Source: Vermamoeba vermiformis
Lineage: Eukaryota > Tubulinea > Echinamoebida
Assembly: GCA_045837725.1 (NCBI GenBank)
Contig: JBEWZL010000261.1
Span: 51,947 to 115,946, forward strand
Direction of reading: 5' to 3'
DNA: 64,000 nucleotides
Shown: positions 23,437 through 35,485 of the stretch, piece after piece
How positions within the stretch are numbered: position 1 is the first letter of the stretch
Layout: each line of letters opens with the position of its first letter
Translations under genes and position numbers: made by a program
Notes under the pieces: generated by a model
What the model was told of the DNA's origin: nothing
The model's input: the letters and a program-made list of their open reading frames with translations, nothing else
Database searches by the model: none

Positions 23437-23819
23437 TGAAGTGTTATTAGTGATCGATAGATAATGCGAAATAAGCTTAGAGCCCAAAAAGTACTGAACG
23501 AAGGCGGGAAAATTGACAGAATACCAAGTAGCGCATTTTTGCTACTAATCAGGACAGTAGAAGCACATTCATAACTTTTCAATAATCATTTGGATTCGCA
23601 TTGGTGTAAGCAAGTCCAGATTGAACTCAACATTGGGATAGATCTTTTTTGGGGATTGACCGTTGCATCGAGTGGATTTTATTCCAAAAATTTCCTTTAA
23701 TTGCTAGCTAGTTGAAAATATTATGAGCTAAATTGTGGAGCCAAAATAATGACCAGGTAAGATTTTTTTTATTAATAAATTTTGTTTTCCTTGATCAGAA
23801 CTTAAATATTCGTTAAGAT
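23437..23819. other. intergenic, nothing identified
   Basis: Upstream region of the PhyH gene and 3' side of the secreted Cys-rich gene. No supported open frame or RNA. Confidence 0.4.
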
Positions 23820-24413
23820 CTAAATACAAGTATTAACAGTATTTCCTACGCATGTCCCGACTGGTTCTGTTCTGGATGTGCTTGCAGTTGAGCAATTGCT
23901 CGCTGATCCGTAGAACTGCCAATCAACAGCGTTTCCGCACTTCGCCAAATAAGATACTTTTCCACCAGGTTCGGCAGCACAATAATTAACCTTCCATATC
24001 GTCTTTTTGAGGACAGATCCGGTGCACGGCAAAGTCGCATCTGAAAACTCGGTTTCAACCAAGTAATGAGGACCAGCATATATGGCGTAGTTTGGCTCGG
24101 AGTCAGAGCAATATACACCAAAGTTAGGAGGCGTATGGCAGCCTTGCAGTTTACGAGAATAATTTAACGTGCAGTTGCTGCATCCGGAATCCGAGCAGCT
24201 GTACGAGAAATATTCGTTTGCCGAACACGTTAATTTTGTCCATACATTGACGTCTTCAGCCACACAGGCTCCGTTGTGAGATTTGGCCATGAAGAACTTG
24301 TATTGGCTTGAACAGCCCGACACTTCCAGGATCCACGGTTGAGCTTGAACGGCAACAAAAAGACCAACGAGTGCCAATAAGGTAATACATTTTGATGCTA
24401 TTGTGGTCGTCAT
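23820..24413 (-). CDS. secreted Cys-rich protein of unknown function
   Basis: Single exon, 197 residues. I chose the ATG at 24413 because it directly precedes a good signal peptide (TTTIASKCITLLALVGLFVA, cut after AVQA); an upstream ATG would place a charged stretch in front. The mature part has about 16 Cys, several close together (SYSCSDSGCSNCTL), and N-glycosylation sites. The pattern of a Cys-rich, Ser/Thr-rich secreted protein recalls the minus-strand protein at 36753-37790, but I cannot align them convincingly. No known domain is recognised. Confidence 0.75.
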   Translation of the reverse strand: MTTTIASKCITLLALVGLFVAVQAQPWILEVSGCSSQYKFFMAKSHNGACVAEDVNVWTKLTCSANEYFSYSCSDSGCSNCTLNYSRKLQGCHTPPNFGVYCSDSEPNYAIYAGPHYLVETEFSDATLPCTGSVLKKTIWKVNYCAAEPGGKVSYLAKCGNAVDWQFYGSASNCSTASTSRTEPVGTCVGNTVNTCI

Positions 24414-24639
24414 GGCTGTTCTCTTTATCCAAAATGATGATCGAATTTTCAAACAATGTTTTAATAGTTTGTGATCCGGTTGCGTGCGGAGAGATTTGTT
24501 AATCTTTAGTTAGTTTTATGCATAAACTTAATTTTTTATTTGTTTCGTGGTCACAGCAGATTTTGACACGCAATCTCGAGGCGAGATTATTCTTGGACTG
24601 GGCTATAAGCCTTGCGCCTGGCCGTTATGTTTATTTCAA

Positions 24640-25377
24640 TCAGTTAGTATCTTCTTCTTGCTGCTCACGCCTTATATTTAGCCATTCAGGCTTGATAATA
24701 AGAACTGCAACTGCTCCTGCAGCACCCGCGAGCGCAGAAAGAACTATCACCTTTAGACCAGGTAATTAATATTGATAGATTTGCACGATATAACTAGTTA
24801 TATATATATTCTGCTACTTACACCAAATTTATTAGTAGGATAAACTTCGCCTCGAGTCAGTTTCTTGGCCGTTCTGAAGTATCGTACGGTTGATTTTAGC
24901 AATATAACCTGGCCTGAGACTATAACTGCCAGGCCTCCGACCTTCTCGACTTGCTGTAATATTGGGGCTTCCTCGTCTATCAATAGCGGTAAGTAAGATT
25001 GCTTCGATCCAAAAATATTGTTCGAAATTTCAACAAAGATCGTGGCGAAATTAACGATCAATATAATAAATTAAATGTTGCTACAAGCTATCTTATTAAT
25101 TCGGATAATTATGAGGAAAATTAATTTAATTTAAATTACCTTTTTTTTGCTTGGCTGATTTCGGAATGAAGTGTCGGTATTCTGACATGGCAACGCCTAA
25201 ACTTAAACATAATAGTGATGTGCGTGCCCACGCTAAATATGTTCGTTCTAACGCCATCAAATCCCTAGCCAGACTTTCCGACTTTTTCGTTGCCGGAGTT
25301 GGAGTCGAAGATGTCGGAGTTGAATAAGCACGACGGAAGATTGAGTTATTTATTCGGGAATATAATCGTGTAAACAT
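24640..25377 (-). CDS. DUF202 membrane protein, probably mitochondrial
   Basis: Three exons (25377-25140, 25001-24822, 24750-24640). The start MFTRLYSRINNSIFRRAYS is Arg/Ser-rich without acidic residues, like a mitochondrial presequence. DUF202 is marked by LARDLMALERTYLAWARTSL and two further hydrophobic stretches (GGLAVIVSGQVILL; VIVLSALAGAAGAVAVLII). Exon 1 ends in a run of eight A before the donor and has one base too many for exon 2 (phase 1 into phase 0), so one A is probably surplus. Known DUF202 members are small helical membrane proteins; function unknown. Confidence 0.75.
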
Positions 25378-25531
25378 CGTTGTGGAGTAGTCTAATGACG
25401 TTTGTTCAAATAAAATCTTTTGAGACGAAATTTAATTGTAATCTTGCTCGATCGATTGAACAATGAAACAAACATCAGTGAAGGACACCCTATTGTTTGC
25501 TAAATATTAACGCAGAGCTATACACGACAAA

Positions 25532-26836
25532 ATGGTCAAGTGGATTAATTTAGAGCAGAGATACAGCTGCAACATAAGTACTTTCCGCGATCTGTTTTGT
25601 CTATCTTCGTCATTCCACGAAGCCTTTCATGAAATACGGAAAGATCAAGGTATGCAATATTAATTTTGCTATATCATTATTATTTGAATTTTTCTAAGAT
25701 TTTGAAAATTAGATGTCGTAGTGACAGACTGGATGCAGACTACTAAAACGACTCAACAGCGATTATGCTTCTTTAATATGCATATAGAAAAATTTGGTAA
25801 TAATACCCGATCCGCAATACAAATAATATTGAAAAATTCATCTTAATTTTCCAGGCCTTATCAAATGCGTTGAAAAGCAGAATTATACGATAGAAAAGGT
25901 ACAATATAGCATATTGATATGAGAACAATGCTAAATTTAGTTAAGGATAACCATCATGCCATTGAATGGAGTTTGACTCCGGATGGGACATTTGCCGGTT
26001 TGTTCAACGTGGCTGGCCAGTGCACAATTGAAGACAAATCACCTCACACATTAGTAAAATTAAAAATAAAAGTAACTGCTGAGGGTGGAGGTGGCTGGGG
26101 ACTTGGATCCATTGTCGAAAGTACTGCTGCAGAAGTCGTAAGTAATAAAATTGATGAATTTTAATTTTCAGCTTACATATAACTAATATAATAATGAATT
26201 TAATATTAATCGTGATAATAGGTCAAAAAGTATTACGAAATGTGGATCCAGTTTGTGCTCGAAGCGCTAGAAAAACATAACATGGCAAAATTACACGAGA
26301 ATAATCACACTAAAAATATTTCCGAGAATAATACGAATAATAATATGAATGATGGTGATATTAAGAGCAGATCTAAGAAGAACACTGATGGAAAATTTAT
26401 CAACGTTAATTTGAACGAGAACAATGCTAGCGATAGTAGGAACATTAGGCCAATGCTACATAATAATAACTGGCCTATTAGTTTTGATCTGCAAAATTCA
26501 AATTATCCGCCATCGTTATTGCCAAACGTAAACAAGTCACGTGAAAGTTTGATGAAAAAATACTCTGGCTCGCCGAGAATAGCCTTAAAAACGATTAATT
26601 ATCCTTATGATATTGAAGGACAGGTGAGCATATTCAACGATGCCGTATAATCTTACTTACAATGTTTCATACAGAAAAAATTCAAGCCGAAAGAACTCAG
26701 GAGTAGATCACAAAAAATTACGACAGTAATTACCATTGTTTCTGTTGTGTTAATTAGCACTGTATTTATTTTTGTATTATTGTACTATAATCAGTTAGAA
26801 TTTGAAGAAGAAACTCGCTTAAACGACGAGCAATAA
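25532..26836 (+). CDS. VASt-domain protein with C-terminal membrane anchor (Lam/GRAMD1-like)
   Basis: Exons 25532-25649, 25713-25796, 25855-25898, 25941-26137, 26222-26623, 26675-26836. The VASt fold is seen in FRDLFCLSSSFHEAFHEIR, VVTDWMQTTKTTQQRLCFF and LVKLKIKVTAEGGGGWGLGS. A long Asn/Ser-rich linker (NNTNNNMNDG) leads to one membrane helix (TVITIVSVVLISTVFIFVLL) near the end. VASt proteins move sterols at membrane contact sites; the GRAM domain of Lam/GRAMD1 proteins is absent. The join between exons 3 and 4 (25898/25941) is off by one base in every splice choice I tried, so that junction is uncertain. Confidence 0.7.
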
Positions 26837-27068
26837 ATTTCTTTCTTCGACCAGATCAAGATCCCGCTTTGCGTCAATGCGACATGACTCTTTGACAATT
26901 TATTCATATAATTAATGCTATCGCGCTGTATCACGAGCGTAAAAACGATTCGGAGTGGTTCCGCTCCGTTCTGTGATTTAGAAAACTCACGCGACAAAGC
27001 GATATTTTTTCTCAAACTCAAAACAAACAACACACCTCGTTGTTATAACTTTATTATAGTACTATAAA

Positions 27069-27708
27069 ATGGCTCAAGACGGTCTCGTTCACACTCCTTT
27101 GAAGTTTGAAGACAAGATCCACGTTAGAGATTTGCTTGTCCAAGCCGTTATTGGTGTAAACGACAATGAACGAGTTAAAAATCAAAATATGATTATTAAC
27201 CTCACTCTTTGGGCTAATTTTGATGCCGTTTCTGAATCAGATCATATCAACGACACGTTGAATTACAGGTTTGACTTTCTATTTGCATAATTAATTACCC
27301 AATTATTTTCTATAATTATCCTAACAGTTTATATTAATTTTTAACGATTTTCTAATTCTAGAACATTCCATCAGATTTTTTTGTTAATTTTTCAATTTTC
27401 ATCAGCGGATTTCGGAGTCTAAAAGTCAAGTATGCAAACTTTACTAATTATCTTACAGCTGGGTCGCCAAGTCCATCGAAAAGCTCGTTGTTGAGACTAA
27501 AGCCGGCACTCTCGAATACCTCGCAGTCAAGATCGCGAAGTTCCTCTTAGAAAAGACCGGCAACGTTCCTCGCGTTGCAGTTTCAATTGCTAAACCTACT
27601 GCTATTGGTCTTGCTAAGGCTGCCGAAGTACACATCGAACGATCAAAAGAAATCTCAGCTCCTTACCAACGCAAGGGCGCTCCGTACGTGCTTGACGAAT
27701 CAAAATAA
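27069..27708 (+). CDS. dihydroneopterin aldolase (FolB family)
   Basis: Two exons (27069-27268, 27459-27708), 149 residues. The protein has the FolB signature DKIHVRDLLVQAVIGVNDNE, then IINLTLWANF, SDHINDTLNY and a second helix SWVAKSIEKLVVETKAG. The family splits dihydroneopterin to a pterin alcohol in folate synthesis. As a single-domain protein (not the fused FolB-K-P form of fungi) it resembles the bacterial and protist type. The first intron has the plain donor GTTTGA. Reading frame whole. Confidence 0.85.
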
Positions 27709-27915
27709 TTCTTCAAGAATTTAGCAGAAAAAAAACAACAGCGTGGCTTAATCGTAACAGCAGTTAAGTCACGAAATGAAGCAAAACGATGTTTATTTAC
27801 ATAAATGGTTTTAAATTTACAATTTTGTTTTCGACCGGATCTCGATCCAAATTCTAGCCTTCGGATCGCTTGAATGCTCGAGCAAGACGATAGTACTGCA
27901 TCTAAGTGACGTCTC

Positions 27916-29032
27916 TTAAGCATTGCTCTGTCCAGTAACGAATTTTTTGAACGGCTTTTGTTTCTGGATGTGCATTACTACGCAGCCAATCAAATAGATG
28001 AGCCACGGACTGACGAACAGATCTGAGCCAATAAACTGCTTTGCCGCGATCCACTATAATAAAAATACCAATAAGTACTCATAGAGTTATATACGAGTCA
28101 TTTTTAAAAGCGGAGGTAATTTGAATTTAGATCTCGCGAGTTTGAAATGCGTACCTGCAATATGTTGATGATTAATAAGCCGAATAAGAACGGCAAAATA
28201 GTGAATAAGCTCCATGCGTCCGTATCATTCGTTCCTTGGCTCTGAACAGGCTTATTGCCCGAGTCTGAATGAGGTGTTGAAGGCGACAATGGATCTGCTC
28301 GTAATCGAAATTTAATAATAATCCGTAATGATAGTATTAATTAATGATATTTCTTTATGCTTATAATTAGCACTAGTTGGCATAAATTATTAAATTTACC
28401 TTTTCGTTCGGATGAGTTTAAATTTGGATCTGATAAAGCCGACAAATCAAATTCGGAGGATTCCAATTTATTAACTGTATTATTCAGTCTTCTATATGAT
28501 TTAATAATAACTTGACGAGGGGGAAGTGACTCATCTACCGCTGATACTGCAAGTTTGATTTTATCTTGCAAATAAGGCTCTTTTATCGGGTCTTTAACTT
28601 CAAATAATCTATGCAATATAATTATATTAATAATTTCGTAGTTAAGAATAATGAGTGAGAGTTTAGGAATTGCATCCAGATCAATTATTTTTTTGCGAAG
28701 GGACAAAAAAATAATTAAATTAATTCTTACACATCTAATTGCTTCTTAGGACTGATAGTAGCCGTATCAGGTACTACTGTATATACATTTCGTACGCTAA
28801 GCGATATTTCGAATTTAATAGCTACGTCATTTGGATTGTAGATCGATAGAATTTGTTTTGAAGTCGCCTAATACGGAAAATTAGATATAATACAACGAGG
28901 ATATATTAAATATTAAATATTAAATGGATGTTTTCTTACCCCATCTCCTTCACCAATAAAATCCAGAGATTTGGGCTTGATTTTGATGCTCAGCGGAGAC
29001 GAAACGGATTTTAGCAGCACACTACTTTGCAT
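27916..29032 (-). CDS. MSP-domain membrane protein (MOSPD1/VAP-like)
   Basis: Five exons: 29032-28940, 28867-28731, 28608-28400, 28297-28155, 28053-27916; 239 residues in one frame. The major-sperm-protein domain reads LSIKIKPKSLDFIGEGDG, ILSIYNPNDVAIKFEISL and YTVVPDTATISPKKQLDV. A Ser/Pro-rich linker follows, then two membrane helices (LFTILPFLFGLLIINIL; PWLIYLIGCVVMHI). The plan matches MOSPD1/3 more than VAPA/B, which have one helix and a coiled coil. It is likely an ER tether; whether it binds FFAT motifs is unknown. Confidence 0.75.
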
Positions 29033-29195
29033 AATATATAATTGCTGCCAATGTGGTAGAAGTCGCCGTGAAAAGATTAAACTATGGCGCCAAAAAAAAG
29101 AACTAATTTTCACCCGTCCTCGCCTGAGCGAACACGATTGGCTGGCAATGATTAAAATCACCCATTTGGAGTCATTAAATAAAACGGCACGCAAA

Positions 29196-29447
29196 ATGGA
29201 TAATGGGAGCAAAGAGGACGAGGTTGTCGTTAGATTTAATTTGCCGATCGAGATAATTAAGGTAATTTGACTATTTTATAAAATGAGACGAATATTAATA
29301 ATTTTAAATGCATATTAATACGGTTTTACCGGCAGAATTTTCAGATGTGTGCTTTTCTTTGACTTAATTCAACGAAAACCAGTATCCAATGCCGCCGAAA
29401 GAAACTCTTCTGCAAAAAAACGCGGAATATTAGACAGCGCACGATAA
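29196..29447 (+). CDS. possible very short F-box gene or remnant
   Basis: Exon 1 (29196-29261) gives MDNGSKEDEVVVRFNLPIEI, an F-box-like start, then intron 29262-29344 (GTAATT...TTCAG). The next exon would read MCAF followed after one base by DLIQRKPVSNAAERN and soon stops. The beginning resembles the F-box/LRR genes at the left end, but no LRR follows before the ABCG gene starts at 29602. It is either a truncated gene or chance. Confidence 0.3.
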
Positions 29448-29601
29448 AATCGGATAATTTTACGTTTGGATTTTCGGCAGCAATGGAGCGGATCCAACAG
29501 TGCCCAGGTATCACAACTTTTATACCGCACCGAAATGACATTTATTATCAACACTTTATCAAATATAAGAGTCATTATATCAGCGTTAATAGCTGTCCCA
29601 A

Positions 29602-32431
29602 ATGAAACTGCTCTTAATTGCCGTGTTTTTGATAATTTGCAGCAGCGCTCACAGTGCCAATTCGACTCGGATCTGCCTTCAGCCTGGAACAGTACCGATC
29701 CCTATATGGTCTGGTGAAAGTAAGCTTGCCACCTATAATAACATTTCACTGTTGAATCCGTTTTCTTACAATTACTGGATTCACTTTCGATGCTCAAACT
29801 GTGCGATGCGCATGACTTTATATCATCGTGCATTTCTTTAAGTATCATCAAAATACCTCGAAATCAGCATTACAGTTCATATCATGACTAATACAGGCAA
29901 TTTTAACTTCATCTAACGTTGAGCTTTTTGTTTGACAGATGGCACGGGACCTGCGTGCGCTAAAGGGTTTTATTGCCCATTCATTGATCCTACGAACAAT
30001 GCGACTTGGCCCTCAGTTTGCCCCGCTACGGCGCCGTGTGTCGTGAGCAGATTACGTGGAAATCTATGCGATGCACAAGGACTGTACGAGCCGTTAGTTT
30101 GCGAAAGTGGATACTATCTGTCCTAACTTCAACAACAAGACGATTTGTCCGGAAGGATATTACTGCCCTGACGGATCGACACAGCCAAGAAGATGTCAAT
30201 TTTGGAGCGTTTGTCCTGCAGGCTCGTCGCAACAACGATTCTATGGTGCTCTAGTCTTCTTAATTGTGCCGGATCTGGTCGTTGGCGCCGTCATGTTTTG
30301 GTACCTCTACACGCGCACGAAGAAAGCCCAAGCTCACGCCAATAAGTTCAAGAATGCACAGGGCTCAAGTGAAACAAACCCTGAAATTTCCATTGAAACT
30401 ATCGTGCAGGTCAAACCAGCAGTTGATGTTCTAGTTGCAGGATTTGAACGCAGCAGAAAATCATCGCCACCGCTCGACATTCAGTTCGAAGATCTACGAC
30501 TCGTGCTGCCAAAGAAGAACAAGACACTTTTGGCAGGTGTGAGTGGCAAGATGACAGCAGGCAATGTGACAGCAATCATGGGACCTTCAGGAGCAGGCAA
30601 AACAATCTTCATCAGCACTTTGATGGACAAGATTGACTCGCGCTGGCAGAGAACAGGCACATTGCGCGTGAATGGCGTGGAGACATCGTTGTCGTACATC
30701 AAGTCGTCAGTGGGATACGTGCCACAAGAAGATGTGATGCATCGCGAACTGACAGTTTGGCAGAACATTTGTTACTCTGCTGATGTGCGACTGCCTTCAT
30801 CTTGGACCAAAAAAGAACGAAGAGACTACTGCGAGAGGTAAGTCATCGCTCATTAGTTGATCACGTGTCATAATACATAGAACGACACTTTGACATGTGA
30901 CACTTTTGACACTTGACATTGGTAAGAAACTGACGCTTTTACCCAAGTATTTTGGACGTGCTTAATCTTCGTTACATCAAACATCAACGAATTGGCAACG
31001 AAGAGAAACGAGGCATCAGTGGAGGTCAAAGAAAACGAGTGAACATTGCCATGGAACTCGCAGCAGCACCGCTCATTCTCTTCTTGGACGAACCAACCAC
31101 AGGACTCGATGCATCATCAGCACTCGAAGTGTGTGAAGTGCTGAACAAGATTGCCAAACTGACAGCAATCAATGTGGCAGTGGTGATCCATCAACCTCGT
31201 GTGGAGATCTGGAACTCACTCGACAACTTGCTCATTCTTGCACCAGGAGGCAAGACAGTGTTCTTGGGTCCTCAACGATTCGCACAATTGTACTTTACGC
31301 GTCATTTGGGCATCGAGTTTGCAGCGTATGAAAACCCAGCAGACACGTTGATGGATGCAGTTTCCAAATATGGAATAAGTTTTGCGGATAAGTGGAAACA
31401 AGACGGACATAAGCTTCTTCTAGAGCTCATCGAGGAAGATATTGCCGAAGAAAAAAGTCGCGAATTATTGAAATTGAAAGGTGATGCCAGTTCAGCCAAA
31501 AGCAGTGAATACAAATCAGTTATCCCAAGCGAAAATTCCTCGAAAAATTCATCTAGCAGCAAAAACTCAACGAATTACAAAGATTTTGACATCAAGAAAG
31601 TAGCACGAAGACGTGGCGCAAATCTCTTCACTCAACTCTATTTGGCTCATGTTCGAGCAGTCAAACAACAAGCAGTTGGTTATCTCTCACTTTTGATCGA
31701 ACTCGGATTGTCGTTGATTGCTGGTATATTGATTGGATTGGCCGCTAGTGGTGGATACAAAGGCATTCTGAGAGCGCCGTATATTTTAATCTCCGCCGCA
31801 CCTCGCGAGTTTATTATCCCGCAGAAAGGTCTGTTCATGAATATCGCGATTGGTCTTGCCGCAGCTACAGCAGGCGTGCGAACATTCGGCGATGAACGAG
31901 TGATTTACTGGCGCGAAGCAGCATCAGGACACAACAGAGCGAGTTACTTCTTGGGCGTCACTTTGTCCGTGCTTTATCGCATTGCATTGGCTGCACTTCA
32001 CTTTGTCAATCATGTTGTATGTGGTTGGCATGCCTATGCAATCTTTAGGCCGGATCTATTTGATTTGCTTTGGCATCTACTTTGCAGTCTATGGCTTGGG
32101 CTCACTGATCTCGATGATTTTCGATCGCAAAGACGCACCTTTGACTGCTGTTATTGCCACGTTAATTGCTGCTATTATGAGTGGTTTCATCACGTTCTTC
32201 CCGTACCAACTCAAAGCCATATCATATGCATTTTGGAGTAGCGAGGCATATTATGCTGGTGAAGTTGCGCCATTCAGATCCATTTACGACATTGATGCTT
32301 CAAGTGCTGCTTGGGACTACAATATCAATCGCTTTACTATGGATATAGGCCTCATGATATGCTTAGGCGTTGGATATAGAATCATATCATTCATTTTAAT
32401 GGTTCTTCTACGTAGAGACAAACAGAAGTAA
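29602..32431 (+). pseudogene. ABCG-type transporter, second copy (two frame breaks)
   Basis: Exons 29602-29719, 29939-30837 and 30948-32431 mirror the three exons of the copy at 11122-13864. The signal peptide differs (MKLLLIAVFLIICSSAHS), the Cys-rich part is similar (KGFYCPFID, PEGYYCPDG) and the ATPase domain is almost the same at base level (GPSGAGKT, ISGGQRKRVN, LILFLDEPTTGLD). There is one extra base near 30118 in the Cys-rich part (TATCTGTCC) and one near 32010 in the membrane domain (GTCAATCATG). The inter-domain linker (SSKNSSSSKNSTNYKDFD) differs from copy 1. Without the two bases the protein would be whole. Confidence 0.75.
30460..30947 (+). repeat. inverted near-identical ATPase segment, copy 2
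   Basis: Partner of the minus-strand segment near 12596-13100. The two lie in inverted orientation about 17.5 kb apart and could recombine. Confidence 0.7.
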
Positions 32432-32530
32432 GATCTGATTCCGGATGTGGTAACCAGATCAGTTCGTGCCTCTTCATTACAATAAAATCCGCAATTTATT
32501 TACAACTATTTTAATACAGCTAACTGAGCA

Positions 32531-34855
32531 TTAATTGCTCGAGGCGCCAGAACTACTAGCGCTGTCGGCATTCGGTTCTGAGGAGCTTTCTTCCTCATGA
32601 TTATTATCCTTAGAGCTCTCCTCGGAATATTCATCTTGACTTTCGCTATCACTACCATCTTCATTATCTTGAGGATGAGATGTCCCTGCTTCTAGATCTC
32701 GGCTCGGACTTTCAATCGCATCTGAATTCGTCGAAGGAACGCTTCCTGCGGTTAATGGGGAGGTATCTTGTCGCTGAACTTGAAGAGATACACCTTTGGA
32801 AGCTACAAACAATGCATTAGAATATTTTTGGAGTTGAAAATAAATTTGATAAAATTTTGTACTGGCTCGATCCGAAGATTAAAAAAATGAATATTAATAT
32901 AATATATTTATAGTTACCGCTCCTATTTTAACACCATTTTAGTGTTTAAGCGATTATTAGTACGTACTTGATTTCGAAGAAGTGGATTTGAGCGAGATGT
33001 TAGGTGGAGCGAAAGCAGCAATTTGAATCATGCTGATAGTAATCAACAGGATCGCATTAATGAGATTTCCTGCGTAGAATCCCCACGGCAAGAATAAATA
33101 CGGCGTAGCGGCGAAAGCCAAGAGCAGTACATAGACTAATGAAACGACTCCGCTGCCCATAAGCAGTTTAATTGCCTATTTAACGAACGATTAATATTAA
33201 TTTTATTATTGATAATGGAATGAGTTTCTAATCTTTACCTTGAACTTGGATTCGGTTCGGTACGTTGCATTTCTTGCCTTCGCAAGCTTGATAAGCTTAT
33301 CTCCGTAATAGAAGAACAATATAGACGTGAACAGTATGCATACGGCATAGATAACAGCTGCAACTATGGTCAATGTAGGCAACAGGTCCCACACCGAATC
33401 CGCGGCAAAATGACGCAGAAAGTTCAGCACCCCAAAAGACGAATGCTGCGGCTATGAAAGGCCATTTCATTCGGTTAATAAATGTTACGACCTTGAATTT
33501 CTTCGCTTCTAATAGCTCTTTCCTAAAAAGGAAAAAAATGTGTAAAGAAAAAAGAAATGGTCAATATTTTGGCTTACGTACCAATAGAATGTAATCAATA
33601 GCGTTGTAGTCGCGAATACAGGTACTGATAATGATAGTAATATATTGCCAGCAGCTTGAGGGAAAATCTGTCTCGACCACAACGGATCGATGCCATGATA
33701 AATCAATCGTTCTGTCAAGATCCGTTAAATTACCTTAGTAATGACTATCTATCTTTGTCAAATTACCTAAATTGGCTATAATTTCGATCCAAAAGCACGT
33801 TTGTGGAATGGAAAGTTCCGGTCCTTTAGTACGGATGTACAGCTGTGGATGTAATTAGCAAAATTGATTATGTTCAGGCTCGTACCGTTAATTTTGTAGC
33901 GGCAAATATGACAGCAGCCAAGGCGTATAAACCGACGATAACGCTGTACGGATAGAAGGCTGCAGTAGCGTACATTTCGTCCCATTGGTTGCGATCTGCA
34001 TCCCGTTACAAAATATTAGAGTTATTATAAATTAACTACCTAAGCATAATTAACATTACCATTAAATCCCATCTTGACCACTATTGTTATGTTTGCTTCG
34101 CCCGAGCGAAAATATTCCAAAATTGGTTTTATATCGACGTACGCCGTGTCCCATGCCAAAATATTGATATCCGAAATATCTGATCCGTCACGCATTTGAT
34201 TTAATACTCCAGGAATAGCTATATGAATTAAATCGTTTTAGTGTCAGCTCAGATCTGTTTGTTCAGTGAAACGCGGAACATACTTGAAAATCGCGCGCAA
34301 TTCATGTAGCCCATTGCACCCATATTCTGAAACTTCCTTATACTCAGCTCCATGCTATAATATTGATCAGTCGTCAGTCTCATATTTTTTCTAAATTAGG
34401 AAAAACGCCGAAATAATGATGTGTCATTCCGCTATACGAACTTGCATTATAGCAATTTATTGATTATACTTGAGGAATTATCCCGTAAGTTACTCAATTT
34501 AATATTAAATTATGAATTTTTTTTCGTTAATTTAAAAGCGAATTCCACTTACGTCCGTTCGAATCCGGCTTCGCAGCCAAGCACAATATTACCCTCAACG
34601 GGTCCTGCGGCATCCGTAAAGCTGCTCACTAATCTTCCTATAACATACTCAGGCGGGCTAAAAATAATTTATCGTTATTTTTTGACGTTAGATGCAAAAC
34701 TGAAACTCTTACTTTTCTGGCCCGTATCGTAACAACCAAGGACTATTGTAAAATCCTTCTAAGTGTGGAGGATATAACACTTCAAATGCAAAACTGGAAT
34801 GAATCATCAAGGCAAATAAGATCCAGCAACAGCATCTATTCGGATGTGTCAACAT
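32531..34855 (-). CDS. PA-domain seven-helix membrane protein, copy 2
   Basis: At least eight exons with good splice sites. The start at 34855 gives a signal peptide (CCCWILFALMIHSSFA). The ectodomain has the PA-like run GNIVLGCEAGF and FQNMGAMGYMNCARF, then DINILAWDTAYVDIKPILEY. The seven helices include YPYSVIVGLYALAAVIFAA, GNILLSLSVPVFATTTLLIT, LPTLTIVAAVIYAVCILFTS and FYAGNLINAILLITISMIQI. A long Ser/Glu-rich acidic tail ends the protein. Near 33430 one T too many in a run (FVFG to VLNFLRHF) breaks the frame. It has the same order of parts as the gene at 7244-8789 but is well diverged. Receptor-like; ligand unknown. Confidence 0.7.
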
Positions 34856-35203
34856 GCTTGATCAAAGTAAAAAAAGTCGATAATCGATCTGTTGCTGTTG
34901 CCGTGTTTCGTCATGCAAAAAAAGAATCGATTACACAGAATGACTTGGCAAAACAACGTTTTTTTTCTGTGCATTTTCAACCTCGATTGCGAGATCAACC
35001 CAAAACAAGCTTTTTTGTGCACAAAACTATTATTTGTTTCGTCTTTTCGTATATGAGAGTATCGTATGAGTATATATCACGTTACTAAGTTAGTTAGTTA
35101 TTGGCCGGTCTACGAATTAATTTACTTCGCTTGACAGATCTGTTGACACTTTTTTTAAAAATCTAAACAACAATTAATTAAACGACTAAAAACATGTCAA
35201 CAC
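34856..35203. other. intergenic, nothing identified
   Basis: Upstream side of the PA/seven-helix gene. Open stretches on the plus strand here lack domain features and splice context. Confidence 0.4.
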
Positions 35204-35485
35204 ATGTATGCAAATGAACTGACTAATTTTGACAGTCAATTCGAACGAAGGTTAAACTCCGGTTTTGCATTCGGATTTCGCAAACGCAACAAAGATTTTG
35301 CTGCAGTTACTCCGTTGGTAAGATTTTTTTTCGTTAAATATTTAACTAAATTTGTGATCAATTTGGCATGCTTATCGCTAGCAAGTGCGGCGGTGACGTG
35401 GATGAAGATCCCGCCAAAAATTTTACAGATGCCCTTGAAATTAATTTATGCCAAGGACCATATCAATAAAAATATCAACAATTAA
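35204..35485 (+). CDS. small protein, unknown
   Basis: From ATG at 35204 the frame reads MYANELTNFDSQFERRLNSG and FAFGFRKRNKDFAAVTPL, then meets a possible donor GTAAGATT at 35320. Splicing to an AG near 35380 would add CGGDVDEDPAKNFTDALEI and a stop; read-through instead gives a hydrophobic stretch (FVINLACLSLASAAVTWM). The spliced form has more protein-like composition. No family is recognised, and the call rests on frame length and splice signals only. Confidence 0.35.
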   Translation: MYANELTNFDSQFERRLNSGFAFGFRKRNKDFAAVTPLVRFFFVKYLTKFVINLACLSLASAAVTWMKIPPKILQMPLKLIYAKDHINKNINN

